A stretch of 64,000 nucleotides of DNA from Breviolum minutum Mf 1.05b.01 (taxonomy: Eukaryota > Sar > Dinophyceae > Suessiales > Symbiodiniaceae). The DNA is taken from the NCBI GenBank assembly GCA_000507305.1, contig DF240476.1:52297-116296 (forward strand), read 5' to 3'. Of the stretch, positions 51,323 through 62,736 are shown one piece after another. Position 1 is the first letter of the stretch; each line of letters starts with the position of its first letter. The position numbers and the translations under genes were made by a program. The notes beneath the pieces are model-generated. The model saw nothing but the letters and a program-made list of their open reading frames with translations, did not search any database and had not been told where the DNA came from.

Positions 51323-54088
51323 TATACACCCGAAACAAGCAAGGGCCCTTTTTTCCATTGCTCACTTGTCAACTTCAACGGTGTCCTTGCTAAACTTCCT
51401 GTCATATCTTCTGTTCGTAGGATAGTAGTACCCAGTAGCGTTAAGGTTTCTCAGCTGCGTGCAGCAGAAACTGCTTGGTCAAACTGGTCTTTCCGATTAA
51501 GTCATCATAATTTTCCAAGTAAAGCCGGAAATTCCCAGAAATTCCATATTTACAACCAAAAAGAAAGATATAGTAGAAATATGTAGACAATAGACACCGT
51601 AAGAGACACCAAACGCGTAAATATAGTAGAAATGATGAAACGGGTTGGCATGACCACCTGACCCATTCCCCAAATGCTTTGTTTTAAACCCAGGAGGCAT
51701 ATGGCGTCTGGGAGTTCCATGGCACTGGGAGATCCATGGCATTGAAGTTAAAACAACCGGTGCACTCGGCGGCGGAACCCAATGAGGCCAAAAGAGCTAC
51801 CAGAAAAAAAGGAGGATGAAAGCGATGTTCAAGAAAAACATAACACCAAACGGATGATGAAAAAGTATTTGGAAGTGATTTCAATACATTGCTTCAAGAA
51901 ATACCTTTCATGAAATTCACAAAAACCATTCACAGAATGTTAGCCTCCTGGCAAGGTGTTATGTTAGCTTCAGGGAGTGTATCTCCCAAAAGGAGGGCAG
52001 AACTTCCACGGCGTTTTTAAATAGAAAGTCTCAGCCAGTGTTTTTTTTTAGTGCTTGGTTGGTCGAGGGGTTGAGCTTATAAATAAGAATCCAGCTATCA
52101 CTTTATATAGGTATCTTGAATGAATAGTTAGTAAGCCACCAACCCTAAAGCCATATTCATCCCTATTCCTTAAAAACTGTTTCTCTAACTTAACTTTTTT
52201 TCAAATGCACATACGTTTCAGTGAGCGAAAAAATGTCGATCTTGCTTCCCTTGCTTTTTTTTTTGCGACGTCACGCTACTTTTTCGTCGGCTGGGGAGGA
52301 GCAAATCTTGACGAGAGCAAGTCTTGGACGAAATCGCTACCCTCCAATCGACGTGGATTATACTACTGTATCATCTTGTACCTCAAACACAGTACTGTAT
52401 AACAGTATAACGGTATACCCTTCCTTCCGTAATCATGGAACTAAAAAAATGGATGCCTCCAATATAGTAGTTTCCATTCATTTTTTCGGGTAGTTTTCCA
52501 CTTCCATGGTTGTGGGAGAAAGGCTATCCCCAAAATGATTTGTCCAACAAAATTGCCTCTAGATTCAAAGGTCTGCCGTATCTCCAACAATTGCTCCCGC
52601 GGCTTGAGAAAACGCCATCCCAAGTAACCATGGTGCAGCAAGGGAAAGTGATGTTCAGAAATCGCCCAGAAATAGGCGAGAAAAAACACATTCATTTGTA
52701 CATTTTATATAGCATCTATGTCAATACAAGATCGCGACAGGCATCTAACAGGCTGGTTTTCTTAAGATACATACATTCAAGTGACAAATGGATATTAGTC
52801 ACATTAGTATTAGTCTGATGTCTGGGACTTGTCAAATCCTCCCAAATGGTGAATCTGATGGTACTGGGAAACCGTGAATCTTTCATCTGGGTGATGATTC
52901 ACCACGGTGATTGGGACTTTTGTGGAAAAAAACATCGTTCTGGACATCGTTTTTTGTGCGTTGAGCTGTCTTTCTGGTGATTTTTTTACTTCTACTTCTC
53001 CTTTCAAAGGGAAATTCATCATCGCAAGCTCCCTACCTCTCCCTATCTTTAAATGTGTTCAAAAAGAAACGCTCCCATGCACCTGGTCAAGCATGGGTAA
53101 CAGGCTGACCGGTCAGTGAGCTATTCGCCCACGTCTTTCGCGCTGGGTCACGGTGGGCCCACTGTGTATGAATAGATGAATCACAACTCTTCTCTATACA
53201 CTGAAACACTGGATAATTGAAGGTAAATAGGGTTCGAATCCCCAAACGGAAACAGTCTTCCAGCCATTCATGTTCAGGTGCTATGCAGATTTTTTGGCAA
53301 CACATGCAATTCGTATGAACGGAAGCCAAGCCCATGAACAAACCCTTTACCCATCAGCCGTGGAAACAAAGTACCGGACCCCGAGCCAAAAAAGGTGGGA
53401 AGTAAAGGTTTTACAGGTGACCCCGGCCCCGACAATGAAGAAATTCCTTCCCTAGTCCATTTTTTGGAAAATATGTTGATTTTCAAGAATATAGGAATCG
53501 CCTACCAAAAATGTACTTAGTCATGATCCTGGTCCTGGTGGTGACTGTAGGATCCGGGGATCAGCCCCAAGAAATGACGACATGATCTCCTGTACCAGAA
53601 GCTTCCTGTGGCAAGTACCAAATTGCAAGGGTGCTATGAATACAGCGATTGTAGTTTTAGGTGCTTGGTACTGCTACTTGAGGGAGCAGTTTAGTTCAGG
53701 GGAACTTAGGCACGGAAAAAAATGGTAGGAGAACAAGCGTACAAATGCTCATGATTCAAGGCGGTAAATGGTTATGAATTACGATATTTCCTGTATTTCA
53801 CTCCGCCGATGCGATTTTATCTAGAAGCAATGTGATCATTCTTTCTGAAACTTCTAAAAAAAGTTGTGGGTTCAGCACCACTCCTATTGTTGTTACGTTT
53901 TTGCATATTTTCTTCAATGGCATGCCAATGCCAAAACACCCAAAGGGGTGCTACTAGTAGATTCTAGATCAAATTTGCAGTGCCTCTCCAAACACTGTAG
54001 GAATATATAGAAATTGAAACACCCTACAAAACATACAAAATGCCAACAGTTGAAACTTGGGAACGTCCTGCAAATGAATGGGATTATA
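51323..54088. other. Long stretch without a confident exon
   Basis: A family C fragment (TA-GCCTCCTGG...TGTTAGCTTCAGGGAGTG-TA) lies at about 51941-51981. Minus-strand frames at 52520-52700 (open in all three phases) and 53087-53341 might hide a decayed PPR exon, but I could not choose a frame. No promoter or RNA gene seen. Confidence 0.35.
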
Positions 54089-54186
54089 TACTCTCCAGGG
54101 AATTAACATATCCCACCTTGGGAAAAAGGAAACTCATTTTCAAAAATGCCGCCTTCGAAAGGGATATGTTAGTTCCCAGGAGGGTA
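54089..54186. mobile_element. Family G MITE, copy 4
   Basis: TA-CTCTCCAGGGAATTAACATATCC is mirrored by GGATATGTTAGTTCCCAGGAGGG-TA. Nearly identical to copy 1 at 17778. Confidence 0.95.
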
Positions 54187-54404
54187 ACATTATGTTTGAT
54201 GCAGCACACTTCTTGGAGGTTTTTGGGATTTGTATTATATCAGAATCCTGAATTTCCCGCTAATTCAAAGGACACTTAAAAGTGCTACACAAAAAAAAAC
54301 GACCTGGAAAGTATCGGTGGCTAGACATTCCCATGGTGCGTCAGTTTATCATGACCCCTTGGTTGGGTAGAAAACAAAAAACCCACCTTTCCATCAATAT
54401 CACC

Positions 54405-54508
54405 CTAGTCGGTGGTTGAACCAACCCATCTGAAAAATATTCGTCAAATTGGGTTCATCTTCCCCAAATAGGGATGAAAATACAAAAATATTTGAAACCA
54501 CCACCTAG
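54405..54508. mobile_element. Family A MITE, copy 9
   Basis: CTAGTCGGTGGTTGAACCAACCC...TTTGAAACCACCACCTAG. Confidence 0.9.
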
Positions 54509-54789
54509 CACATGTCAGACCCACTCATGAACTGAAAAAAGTGAAACTCGCTCCATTAATTTCTTCGTCGATTTTTTTGGAAAGCATTTGGACTGTCTTT
54601 GACAAGTTTTTCCAATGCTCCCAAAAACTGGAAAAAAATCCAACTGAACATCCAGACCCTTTATGATCAAAGGAAAAAAACTCCTGTCACCTTTAACTCT
54701 GAGGTTTCGGAACCTCCCAAAGGGAAAAACAACGGAGCTTTAAAATGGGGATTTCTTGGGGCACGTAATCAAGTTACAACAATGGAATT

Positions 54790-54902
54790 CTAGTTGGTGG
54801 TTGAACCAACCCCCTTTGAAAAATATGCAACCGTGAAATTGGAACATCTCCCCAAGTATCGGGGCGAAAATCAAAAACATTTGAGTTGAAAAACCCACCC
54901 AG
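54790..54902. mobile_element. Family A MITE, copy 10 (diverged)
   Basis: CTAGTTGGTGGTTGAACCAACCC...TTTGAGTTGAAAAACCCACCCAG. Confidence 0.85.
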
Positions 54903-54952
54903 AATTATGGTGACCTTGTAAAGGGTGGCAAGAATAAAAAACACATGCTGCA

Positions 54953-54970
54953 TATATATATATATATATC
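54953..54970. repeat. AT microsatellite
   Basis: TATATA run next to the putative exon at 55040-55110. Confidence 0.8.
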
Positions 54971-55029
54971 TATGTATTTGACGGAATCCAAGGAGTGACT
55001 TTTGGAGATTGAAGATCAGAGCACCAGCT

Positions 55030-55112
55030 GTTTTTGGTGGACAAAACCAATTCAGCAACAATCTTCACATATGCACTCATGACTCCTTGAAACAAAAACT
55101 GTGGGTAATTCC
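55030..55112 (-). CDS. Possible PPR-like exon, ends unknown
   Basis: One frame reads F-L-F-Q-G-V-M-S-A-Y-V-K-I-V-A-E-L-V-L-S. Q-G-V-M-S-A-Y resembles the first helix up to the loop, with Tyr at the Cys position. No acceptor or donor decides it. Confidence 0.35.
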
Positions 55113-55162
55113 TCTTGGATGAGAAAAGGATTCCTTTTCCACTTCCATAGTTCTTGGGAGAG

Positions 55163-55268
55163 TACCCTCCGGTAAACCAACATAGCATATGGAAAACCAC
55201 CATTTTTAATAGGAGATACATCTTCAAATGGTGGATTTCCCATTGCTATGTTAGTTTACCGGAGTGTA
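55163..55268. mobile_element. Family E MITE, intact copy
   Basis: TA-CCCTCCGGTAAACCAACATAG is mirrored by CTATGTTAGTTTACCGGAGTG-TA. The inner arms GGAAAACCACCATTT and AAATGGTGGATTTCC pair as well, so most of the element folds back. Confidence 0.95.
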
Positions 55269-55280
55269 ACTCAACATCAA

Positions 55281-55298
55281 TATATATATATATATATT
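55281..55298. repeat. AT microsatellite
   Basis: TATATA run just outside the family E element. Confidence 0.8.
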
Positions 55299-55415
55299 GA
55301 CAACTTGAATGATGCTGACCATGATCACCAGGTTCCCTGAAACATCCAGCGGATTTCATGATTTTCAGACATTTCAGACACGTTTCGCGGGAATCAAACT
55401 GCAAATACAATCTAG

Positions 55416-55573
55416 CTAGCTGGTGGTTTCAATCCATTTGAAGAATATATCTTTGTGAAATTAGATCATTTCCTGCCAAAAACATGCGAATGTAAAAGCA
55501 TATCAGTCTAATTGAATCAATTCCCGCCAAAAAACAGGCGAACATTTAAAGAAAACATGTTGAAACCACCAGG
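55416..55573. mobile_element. Family A element with internal duplication, copy 11
   Basis: CTAGCTGGTGGTTTCAATCC...TGTTGAAACCACCAGG, 158 bp. The middle is doubled: TAGATCATTTCCTGCCAAAAACATGCGAA recurs as GAATCAATTCCCGCCAAAAAACAGGCGAA. Confidence 0.85.
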
Positions 55574-56071
55574 TTCAATCTGACTCCATTGTGTCTAGCT
55601 TCAATTCATTCAGAAATGGCATTTGACCAAGGACTTCACCATGTCCTCATCCTTCTCTTCCATACTTTGCCTCCAAGTCGCCGACACGCTTCAAATATGT
55701 AACTCTATATCTATTTATATATGTGCAAAAAAGAGAAGCATCCCTTTATGATGAAACCATCTTTATCACATTCCGGTAAAATATATATAGTTATATTTGA
55801 AAATGAATTTACACTAGAGTCAAATATCTATGTATATATAAATATATATATATATACAGTTAAAAAAATGTATACAAATACACAGCAATTACACTGGTTA
55901 GTGCTCAACCAGCACCTTGTTGCGATCCTCTCCTGGTCATATGAACCTAGAACCCAAATGCCCCAAAATTTTGAAGGATTTGACCCACAAAAAGGGAAGG
56001 ACAACCCCCCCAAAAAAAAGAGGTCAATTGGGTGCTTGGAATCCTTGGAACACAAACTAGGACTAATATAC
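55574..56071. other. AT-rich non-coding stretch
   Basis: TATATA runs near 55840. Plus-strand frame 55721-56107 runs into the next family A element and is not a gene. Confidence 0.45.
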
Positions 56072-56169
56072 CTAGTTGGTGGTTTCAACCCATTTGAAAA
56101 ATATTAGTCAAATTGGAAATCATCCCCAAGTAGGGGTGAAAATAAAAAATATTTGAAACCACCACCTAG
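56072..56169. mobile_element. Family A MITE, copy 12 (consensus-like)
   Basis: CTAGTTGGTGGTTTCAACCC...ATTTGAAACCACCACCTAG, 98 bp, matching the consensus almost throughout. Confidence 0.95.
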
Positions 56170-56184
56170 ATACACTTCCGTAAA

Positions 56185-56295
56185 ATCCCGTAAACTAACA
56201 TAGCAGGCTGGAAACTCCACCAAGTTCATGGTATTTACCCAGGGAAAAACGTTTGGTTTCTTTCGACTGGCCATGTTAGTTTCGACTGGAGTTGG
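56185..56295. mobile_element. Family E-like element
   Basis: TCCCGTAAACTAACATAGCAGG...CCATGTTAGTTTCGACTGGAG with CATGGTATTTACCCAGGG inside, as in the element at 11654. Confidence 0.65.
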
Positions 56296-56821
56296 TGCTC
56301 AAACAGCGGAGTCCGGGGCCAATTTTTTCAAGTCTCCAACTAGTATACACCCCTGAACAGTAACGCTTCGACATTTCGAACCTCAAAAAGTCACCCAATT
56401 GAAAAGCAAACAAATCATCTGAAGCATCCAAGTTCCGGTGACATTTGGGTTCCAAAAATTTTCAAACAAAAAATCCAGGGAAACACCAACAAACAGGACG
56501 GTTTTAGGAACCCCTTCTTTCCAAAACACCCTTCGCCGTTTGCGGGGAATTTTTGTCGGCCTGCGGAGCTGCCACAGACTTCGTGCAATGACGACCTGGA
56601 ACCAGAAAATCGCCGGGGTCCCTTATGAATGAAGGGCGTTTTTGAAAACTTCCATTGGGTTTCCCTTAAATGAGACCTTTATGAAAAACCCTATTTCTGA
56701 GGAAGTTCGTTGAGGGAGGATAGTGAGTTTTCCTCTGAAAATAGGCCTTTTGGAAATGAATCATCTGTACCAACCATTGGATTTTCATGGCTGAACTTGA
56801 CGTATGGATTTTGAAACAAAC
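56296..56821. other. Intron-like sequence
   Basis: A GC-richer patch at 56490-56620 is open on both strands but shows no clear motif. Confidence 0.35.
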
Positions 56822-56860
56822 ATGCACTGAAACAGTTCAACATGGCCTTGGCTGTGGGTT
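56822..56860 (-). CDS. PPR exon, 39 nt, phase-1 end in Cys codon
   Basis: Reads P-T-A-K-A-M-L-N-C-F-S-A (preceded in frame by V-E) and ends at T/GTTTGT, one base into the Cys codon, like the exons at 31719, 33696 and 15148. V-E-P-T-A-K-A-M-L-N fits the family. The acceptor at 56861 (CTGTAG) may be upstream of that; the frame is open to about 56910. Confidence 0.55.
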
Positions 56861-57933
56861 CTACAGTTGGTTCCCCACCATTTACCAGGGACATCCCTTT
56901 ATGACATTGGTGAACGCATCTGAGCAATTGAAAATTAAGCCGTGGAAGGATTCATATGATCAATCTAGATCTGGGCGTTGAAAGATTACGGAAGGTAAGT
57001 TAACAATATTGGATATTTTGCCCAGGGACCCTGGAATGGTACCCTAACCCCTGTTTTGGAGGATTAACCCCCATGCATCCTCATTTTAACACCATTTTAA
57101 GGGATTTTTAGGGGCTCATTTTAAGGGGTATCTTCCAGGGGTACCTTCCCAATTTCACAGACAATATTACAGTATCTTTTTGTTGGAGACTGATTGGCTA
57201 ACTTGTTCTATGAAAAAAAACTGCTGACCAAAATATCATTTCCCGTGTTCGTTCTTGATAGTAAAAATGACACTATGAATTACAGTAACCATAGGATAAT
57301 GTCGCCAGCCTGGGTAAAGGGAATACTGAGAGGACTGCAAATATATGAACCGCCATCTAGAGGGCTCGCATGGTGGGGGTTGGTCATTGCCCGTATTTGA
57401 AGCACCCTCTTCCTTCAAGCCCTGTTGTACATGACCAGCAATGTGGGTTCTTCTAAACGGCTAAAAAGGAGTTCAATAATTTCAACTTGAGAGTCTCATA
57501 TCAACGAATGTGTACATATACTATAAATATATATATATATTAACACTGACACAAGGAGTTTTATACTTACTTAGTATACATCTACTACCTCTTCCGTTTC
57601 CGTTTGCAAGCAAGTTGGCAAAGTGGACACTTTGCCAACCAACTCGGTGCCACCTTTCCAACTGCTAAGGATTCGGGGTGGCAGTTTCCCCCCAAAACGA
57701 AGAAACTGCTCCCCCTTACCGCCATGTAGGGATGGGAGCCCTACTCTGAAGAGTAATTTGGGGAGCTTCAATGGGCTGAATTGGATCATCCCCAATTCGA
57801 ATAGAGTCAAAAAAAACCTGTCTGAAAATTTTGGCTGACAATTTGTTTCTCTCTCCCTTTCTCCTTTTAGTCTGCTAAATGGTTTTTCCAACAGAAACTA
57901 GTGGATCAAGTTGGGTCACAGCTTAGAATGACA
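56861..57933. other. Intron-like sequence
   Basis: AT run at 57526-57541. Frames at 57236-57418 and 57571-57891 (minus) are open without a recognised motif. Confidence 0.35.
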
Positions 57934-58060
57934 TAGTGTTGATGGAAGAAATCCTGCACCAGATTTTTTTTGCAGGGGCATCCGACGATATATTAAAGAT
58001 CTCAGTATTTACACGGTTTTATACATCCCAGGTGGCGCAGGATTTCTTCCATCAACAGTA
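57934..58060. mobile_element. Family D MITE, copy 6
   Basis: TA-GTGTTGATGGAAGAAATCC and TGCACCAG are mirrored by GGTGGCGCAGGATTTCTTCCATCAACAG-TA. Confidence 0.9.
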
Positions 58061-58074
58061 TGGTGGATGCTCAT

Positions 58075-58199
58075 CTCATTTGTGTCTTGTTGGATTTGTC
58101 TGATTCTCTCCAAGACACAGTGTCCGTTTGAGGCTCTCTGACGCGTCGCCAGTTCTCTTGTGTCATGTCCTTGGCAACACGGGCTATTGAAAGCAACAG
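58075..58199 (-). CDS. Possible PPR-like exon, frame undecided
   Basis: GC-richer segment directly beside a family D element. One frame gives V-A-K-D-M-T-Q-E-N-W-R-R-V-R-E-P-Q-T-D-T then V-S-W; another gives C-V-L-E-R-I-R-Q-I-Q-Q-D-T-N-E. Both resemble PPR helices, and I cannot choose. Confidence 0.3.
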
Positions 58200-58354
58200 G
58201 TGAATTTGGTCAAACCTCCCTTGGTTAAAGCACATCCAATCCAACAAAATAATTCAGCATCATAATCATTGTCCTGTATCATCATTGTCATTTATCATCA
58301 CTGTCATGTATCATTGTCATATATCATCATTGTCACATTGTCACATTTTCATTT

Positions 58355-58404
<50 letters not shown>

Positions 58405-58432
58405 CATCATCCTCATCATCCTCATCATCCTC
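58355..58432. repeat. ATC microsatellite, compound
   Basis: ATC run followed by (TCATCC)n; reads as Ser or His runs on the plus strand. Confidence 0.95.
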
Positions 58433-59501
58433 AAAAACTCAGTTTCCTCCAAGATTCTAAGCTGAAACGGCATGCTGACGTATGGCCACAACGAAGCTTG
58501 GATCGTACCAAACAGCTTTGAAAGATGTAGGTGTTCTGAACCTCAAGAATGGATTCGAAGTTCAAAAACAGTTGATGCAATTTTCAATTTGCCTTTGCAA
58601 TTTTTCCTCACAAGTTTGGTTGTGAAAATGTTTGGATACTTGCAATGAAAAAACATATGAATTCTGAGATCATGCTTAAAATCTATTGGTTTTGCTAGGA
58701 AACCAAACGAATCCACACATAATTTCGACAGGACATAGGGAGACTTTGTCCCTTGGTGGTCGATAAATATTAATATATATATATATACATAACATATGTA
58801 TGTTTAATTATATACACATATCTTCAAGAACTTTGAGTTGGTGGTGCAATAACCCTGGAAGTCCACTGGATCCAAACAAGTCGTGGCTGGTCGGCTTAGG
58901 ATGATCCATATGGATTCAGGATTCCCGATCAAAGTTTGGTCGTCTTGGACTTCCTCTGAGTGATTCGGATTTATATATCTCTTTTTTGTCGATATTCGTT
59001 TGGGTTTTTTGAGGCATTAGTTGTTGAAATATTGACACATCAATACTAGTTCCTAGTGATTCACATGGCACCTGGGTGAATAGACCGTGGCTTCAAAAAG
59101 GGGGACCCCAATCTTCACCTCGCAAAGGTGTGAAGACTCTTCACCTTGCCGCCTTACACCCGGTATTTTTAGGGAGAGAAGCAAACGTAACCTTCCCTCA
59201 TTGTGGTTGGGGGTGTTCAACTTGCAATTAATCAGTGACTAGATTTGCGCAAGAACGGATGTCATAATGACATTTCGTTGCTTGTAGCCACTGAGTGTGT
59301 CACTATTTGTTTTGGGGTTGACAAGTTATGGCAGTTATGGTTAATGTCTAAGAACATCAGAAGTGTACACCCAATGTTGTGGCTGGTCCACCTAACCACC
59401 CCGTAACCTCCACCACCAGCAATAAGGGTTTAACAGTCCGCCTTTATTAAGGGAAACCAATGTGTTTTTTTAATTATAAGCCATTAATTCATAAGGCCGG
59501 C

Positions 59502-59505
<4 letters not shown>
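58433..59505. other. Non-coding stretch
   Basis: Includes an AT run at 58770-58787 and a family M-like palindromic region at 59378-59505 (GGCTGGTCCACCTAACC; CCTTTATTAAGGGAAACCA...AAGGCCGGCTAT). No exon recognised. Confidence 0.4.
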
Positions 59506-59539
<34 letters not shown>

Positions 59540-59564
59540 TAGGTTGTGGTTGACCAACCCTTTG
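59506..59564. repeat. Duplicated block before N: AT run and partial family A end
   Basis: ATATAT tract plus CTAGGTTGTGGTTGACCAACCC, repeated directly after the N at 59565. Confidence 0.85.
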
Positions 59565-59565
59565 N
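59565..59565. other. Ambiguous base / probable assembly join
   Basis: A single N between two copies of the same AT tract and family A end, exactly as at 1348. Confidence 0.8.
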
Positions 59566-59601
<36 letters not shown>

Positions 59602-59602
<1 letters not shown>

Positions 59603-59776
59603 TAGGTTGTGGTTGACCAACCCTTTGAAAAAGAAAAATGCTCGCCAAAATGGGTGCATCTTCCCCAATTTTTCCGGGTGAACATAAACAAATGCAAAGC
59701 AACACCTAGGAAATACTATACATAACAAATCATAGCTACTATAGCTACCATATCCCAACTTAAAACCACCACCTAG
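59602..59776. mobile_element. Family A element, long diverged copy
   Basis: CTAGGTTGTGGTTGACCAACCC...GCAACACCTAGG at 59708, then further sequence to AAAACCACCACCTAG. Either two right ends lie in tandem or about 65 bp is inserted. Confidence 0.7.
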
Positions 59777-60443
59777 TTATTTCTGGGGAAACCACGTGGC
59801 CTTAGGGGAGTAACGTTGATTCAGCCTTGTCTCTAAGGAACCATGAGAACAAAGGCCGCCAGGTCGTTGAGATCCACCTTGCTAGGCCGCCCCTCTTGGT
59901 AGGTTGCTTGCGTTTTTTTATGCCAGGGTCTAATCAATGGAGTTTCCTGGTTCCCTTAATAGGTGGGGTGGTAGGTAGCATATAATCACCTTTTTTTGGC
60001 AATATATACCACTTATACACCACTTATAGTCGTTGCCTTCTGGAGGGTTATATGAAACTAGTATTAGGTTCTAAAGTCCTATTTTTGGTGGAATAGTAAT
60101 CCCACACTTAATAGGTTATAACTTATAAGGAATAATATTTTGGGGGGGAGATACTTATTAATCTTGGGGGAATAGTATGGAATAGTAATCCAACCCTCAA
60201 CCCTACCTACATGACAACCATAAAAATCAACTACGTCATGAAGGTAAATATACCAGTCCAATGCATGGTATGGGTAGTAGGGAATCTTACAAGGAGCATG
60301 TAAGTCGTAAAACCTTGGGTTCATGACCCCGAGCTTCCGCTGGGATGGGATAAGGTTATCCAGCTGGTAAGGCGATCCCTAACTTCAAGCGTCACTCATG
60401 CAAATCACATGTCCAGGAAAAACATCAAACAAAACAACAGTAA
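59777..60443. other. Non-coding stretch
   Basis: CCCTTAATAGG and CCACTTATA repeats around 59950-60035, no exon or clear palindrome. Confidence 0.35.
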
Positions 60444-60543
60444 CTGGTTGGTGGTTTCAACGCCTTCGAAAAAAATATTAGTCAAAATGGGAATCTTCCC
60501 CAAATAGGGCTGAAAATAACAAATATTTGAAACCACCACCTAG
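60444..60543. mobile_element. Family A MITE, copy 13
   Basis: CTGGTTGGTGGTTTCAACGCC...ATTTGAAACCACCACCTAG. Confidence 0.9.
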
Positions 60544-60666
60544 GTAAACAAAAAAAATCAGTGATTTAAGATAAATCATGGTAACTTTACCTTTTCCAAT
60601 AATTCACTGAATCATTCCAAAAAAGGATAGGTCATAGATTTATGTAAAAATCAAACATTGCAAAAC

Positions 60667-60757
60667 CTGGCACTGTGAAAACTGCAAGCGCCTGTATGAC
60701 CATACAGCTCTTGTTGCTCGCAGCACTGCGCACTGCTTGCATCAAGTCCACCAGAAC
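60667..60757 (-). CDS. PPR-like exon, 91 nt
   Basis: From a CATCGAG acceptor to a TGCCAG/GTTTTG donor, the frame reads V-L-V-D-L-M-Q-A-V-R-S-A-A-S-N-K-S-C-M-V then I-Q-A-L-A-V-F-T-V-P. The helix pattern fits a PPR second helix followed by a degenerate first helix. A second open frame overlaps (S-S-A-Q-C-C-E-Q-Q). Confidence 0.45.
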
Positions 60758-61810
60758 CTCGATGGGTTCGCAGAGTGGAGCCCAAAGTCGCGTTTCCAAG
60801 GGCAAATGACATCTGAGTCATGAAAACCTTAAAAATATCACTATGAAAATGGCAAATCACTCAGAAAAAATCAAACACACCTTACATTCTTACATTTGCA
60901 GTGTTTAACATGAACATTGATCCCTTCACTTCATGAATAATTGAGATAACCGCCGTTGATATGCAGTAACCCTTGATATGCAACAAAAAACATGTTACCC
61001 TCCGCTGCTGGTTGGGCATTCACCTTGTTGGCCATGGATCATCCTAAAGACCACCCACTTTGGTCAACTGGACTTCCAGGCGATATATTTTGCTATGTTC
61101 AATTTTTCTGCAGCACATATAGATATAGATATAGATATATGCTTTTCGTTATGCACGAGGATAGGATGTGGTGGGGCTTGAGAATTTGAGTGTTACATCA
61201 CTGAGCTGAGATACACATTTGATTCATCATCATCTATCGGCAAATTTGTTTGGAACTTGACTGACAACATGGGTCCAGTCGAATGCCAATCTTCAAAAAA
61301 AAAACTGTCAAATTTCAGGCTACGATGTTCTTGGAAATTTGGGGATGGATCCAAATCGCTCCCTTCTGTTCGCACCACCAACCAGGAGGTCATACATTTT
61401 TTGGAGAGAAAACCCCCCCGTTTTTGTTTTTGATATGATCACTGCAGAGTTGGGGTGTACAAGCCACTTGAAACGCATATGTTCATATAGAAACCGAAAG
61501 GGAAAATCATGAGTGCACACATTGGTCCAACATCCAACATATACAAAGGTGCAGCATCATTGTAGTTTTACTTAAAACACACATACATATATCTACTATC
61601 TATTACATTCATATTTTGGTATGTATATGAGATGTATCTCAAAAATACAGGAGCTGCCCCAAACATATCAACACACAAATGTCTAAATCTGGTTTCCAGC
61701 AATAGTCACCACCAGGACTATTACAGTTTTAGTAGGTAATCTCTACAAACCTTCATTTACAACTGTCACTGGTTCGGGGTAGATCCAAAATACTTATACA
61801 ACTTATCTAC
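60758..61810. other. Intron-like sequence with short repeat
   Basis: Holds a TAGATA repeat (about 61119-61138). At 61320-61520 the minus frame is a shadow without motif. Confidence 0.4.
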
Positions 61811-61895
61811 CAGAAGCTGCCAGCTTGACCCATGCCAAGCGCCAAGCGACTTCCAAAAAGGCTGCCACCGTTACGAAACGATTTGCTTTGGCACG
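61811..61895 (-). CDS. PPR-like exon, 85 nt
   Basis: Between a CTTGGAG acceptor and a CTTCTG/GTAGAT donor the frame reads R-A-K-A-N-R-F-V-T-V-A-A-F-L-E-V-A-W-R-L then A-W-V-K-L-A-A-S. N-R-F-V-T-V-A-A-F-L-E and the following Trp helix resemble a PPR with a shortened loop. GC content is above the flanks. Confidence 0.6.
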
Positions 61896-62638
61896 CTCCA
61901 AGCAAAGGGGAAGGAATTCACACACCACGGCCTGGCTTGGTTGAGGAGGGGAAGATTTACTACCCCAAACACTCAATGTTATTTGGTGTATGTTACCTAC
62001 ATGAAAATCCCCGGCTAAACCATCCAAAATGTAGGTAGACCATACTACATTGTATCTATGTATATACTGTATAGACTATACTTATCTATACTTGAAAATC
62101 AACGTGTATTCAAAATGATATCTGGAGCTGGTAGGTAGTTCGCGAATCAATGAGAATTGTAAATGTACCGCTCTTTTTCAATGTTCCTTGCTTTGATCCC
62201 AACATACTCCCAGGTTCGTAACTGATTCTTAGTTGCGGATTGGCTTCACTACGAGGCTAAAAGTATGAAGACATTACATCTTGAAGCCCAGGAATTTCTG
62301 GGAATGTAACGAACAAAATTTGAAATACACAAACCTGGTGTGTTGGAAAAAGGTACCTGCAAAACATGGCATGTTTTTTGAATACAAATCATTTCATTGG
62401 GGATAGTAGGGTTTAATTTTAAGAGATCAATCTTTATTCAACCTTTTGGCAACCAAAGAATAACAAGCTCCAATTTCTTACAACACAAATCCTGAAACCT
62501 CGACACAAAGCCACCAGCAAACCACACCTGATTGGAGATGCCATCTGCCAAGAAATGACGAGTCAATTCTGCCTGCTGAACCTGAAGGTTTCACAAATCC
62601 AATGGGAATGAAAATGGAACCAGGCCCAGAGGACTATT
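61896..62638. other. Intron-like sequence, nothing recognised
   Basis: No element ends or exon seen. Confidence 0.4.
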
Positions 62639-62736
62639 CTAGTTGGTGGTTTCAACCCCTTTGAAAAATATTAGTCAAAATGGGAATCTTCCCCAAACAG
62701 GGGTGAGCAGTAAAAAAAAATGAAACCACCGCCCAG
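62639..62736. mobile_element. Family A MITE, copy 14
   Basis: CTAGTTGGTGGTTTCAACCC...AATGAAACCACCGCCCAG, 98 bp. Confidence 0.9.

Noticed and set aside
52441..52700. Minus-strand exon candidate open in three frames
   Set aside because: None of the frames fits the PPR motif better than the others, and no splice pair decides.
59460..59758. Tyr/Ile-rich ORFs on both strands
   Set aside because: Artefacts of the AT microsatellite and the duplicated block around the N at 59565.
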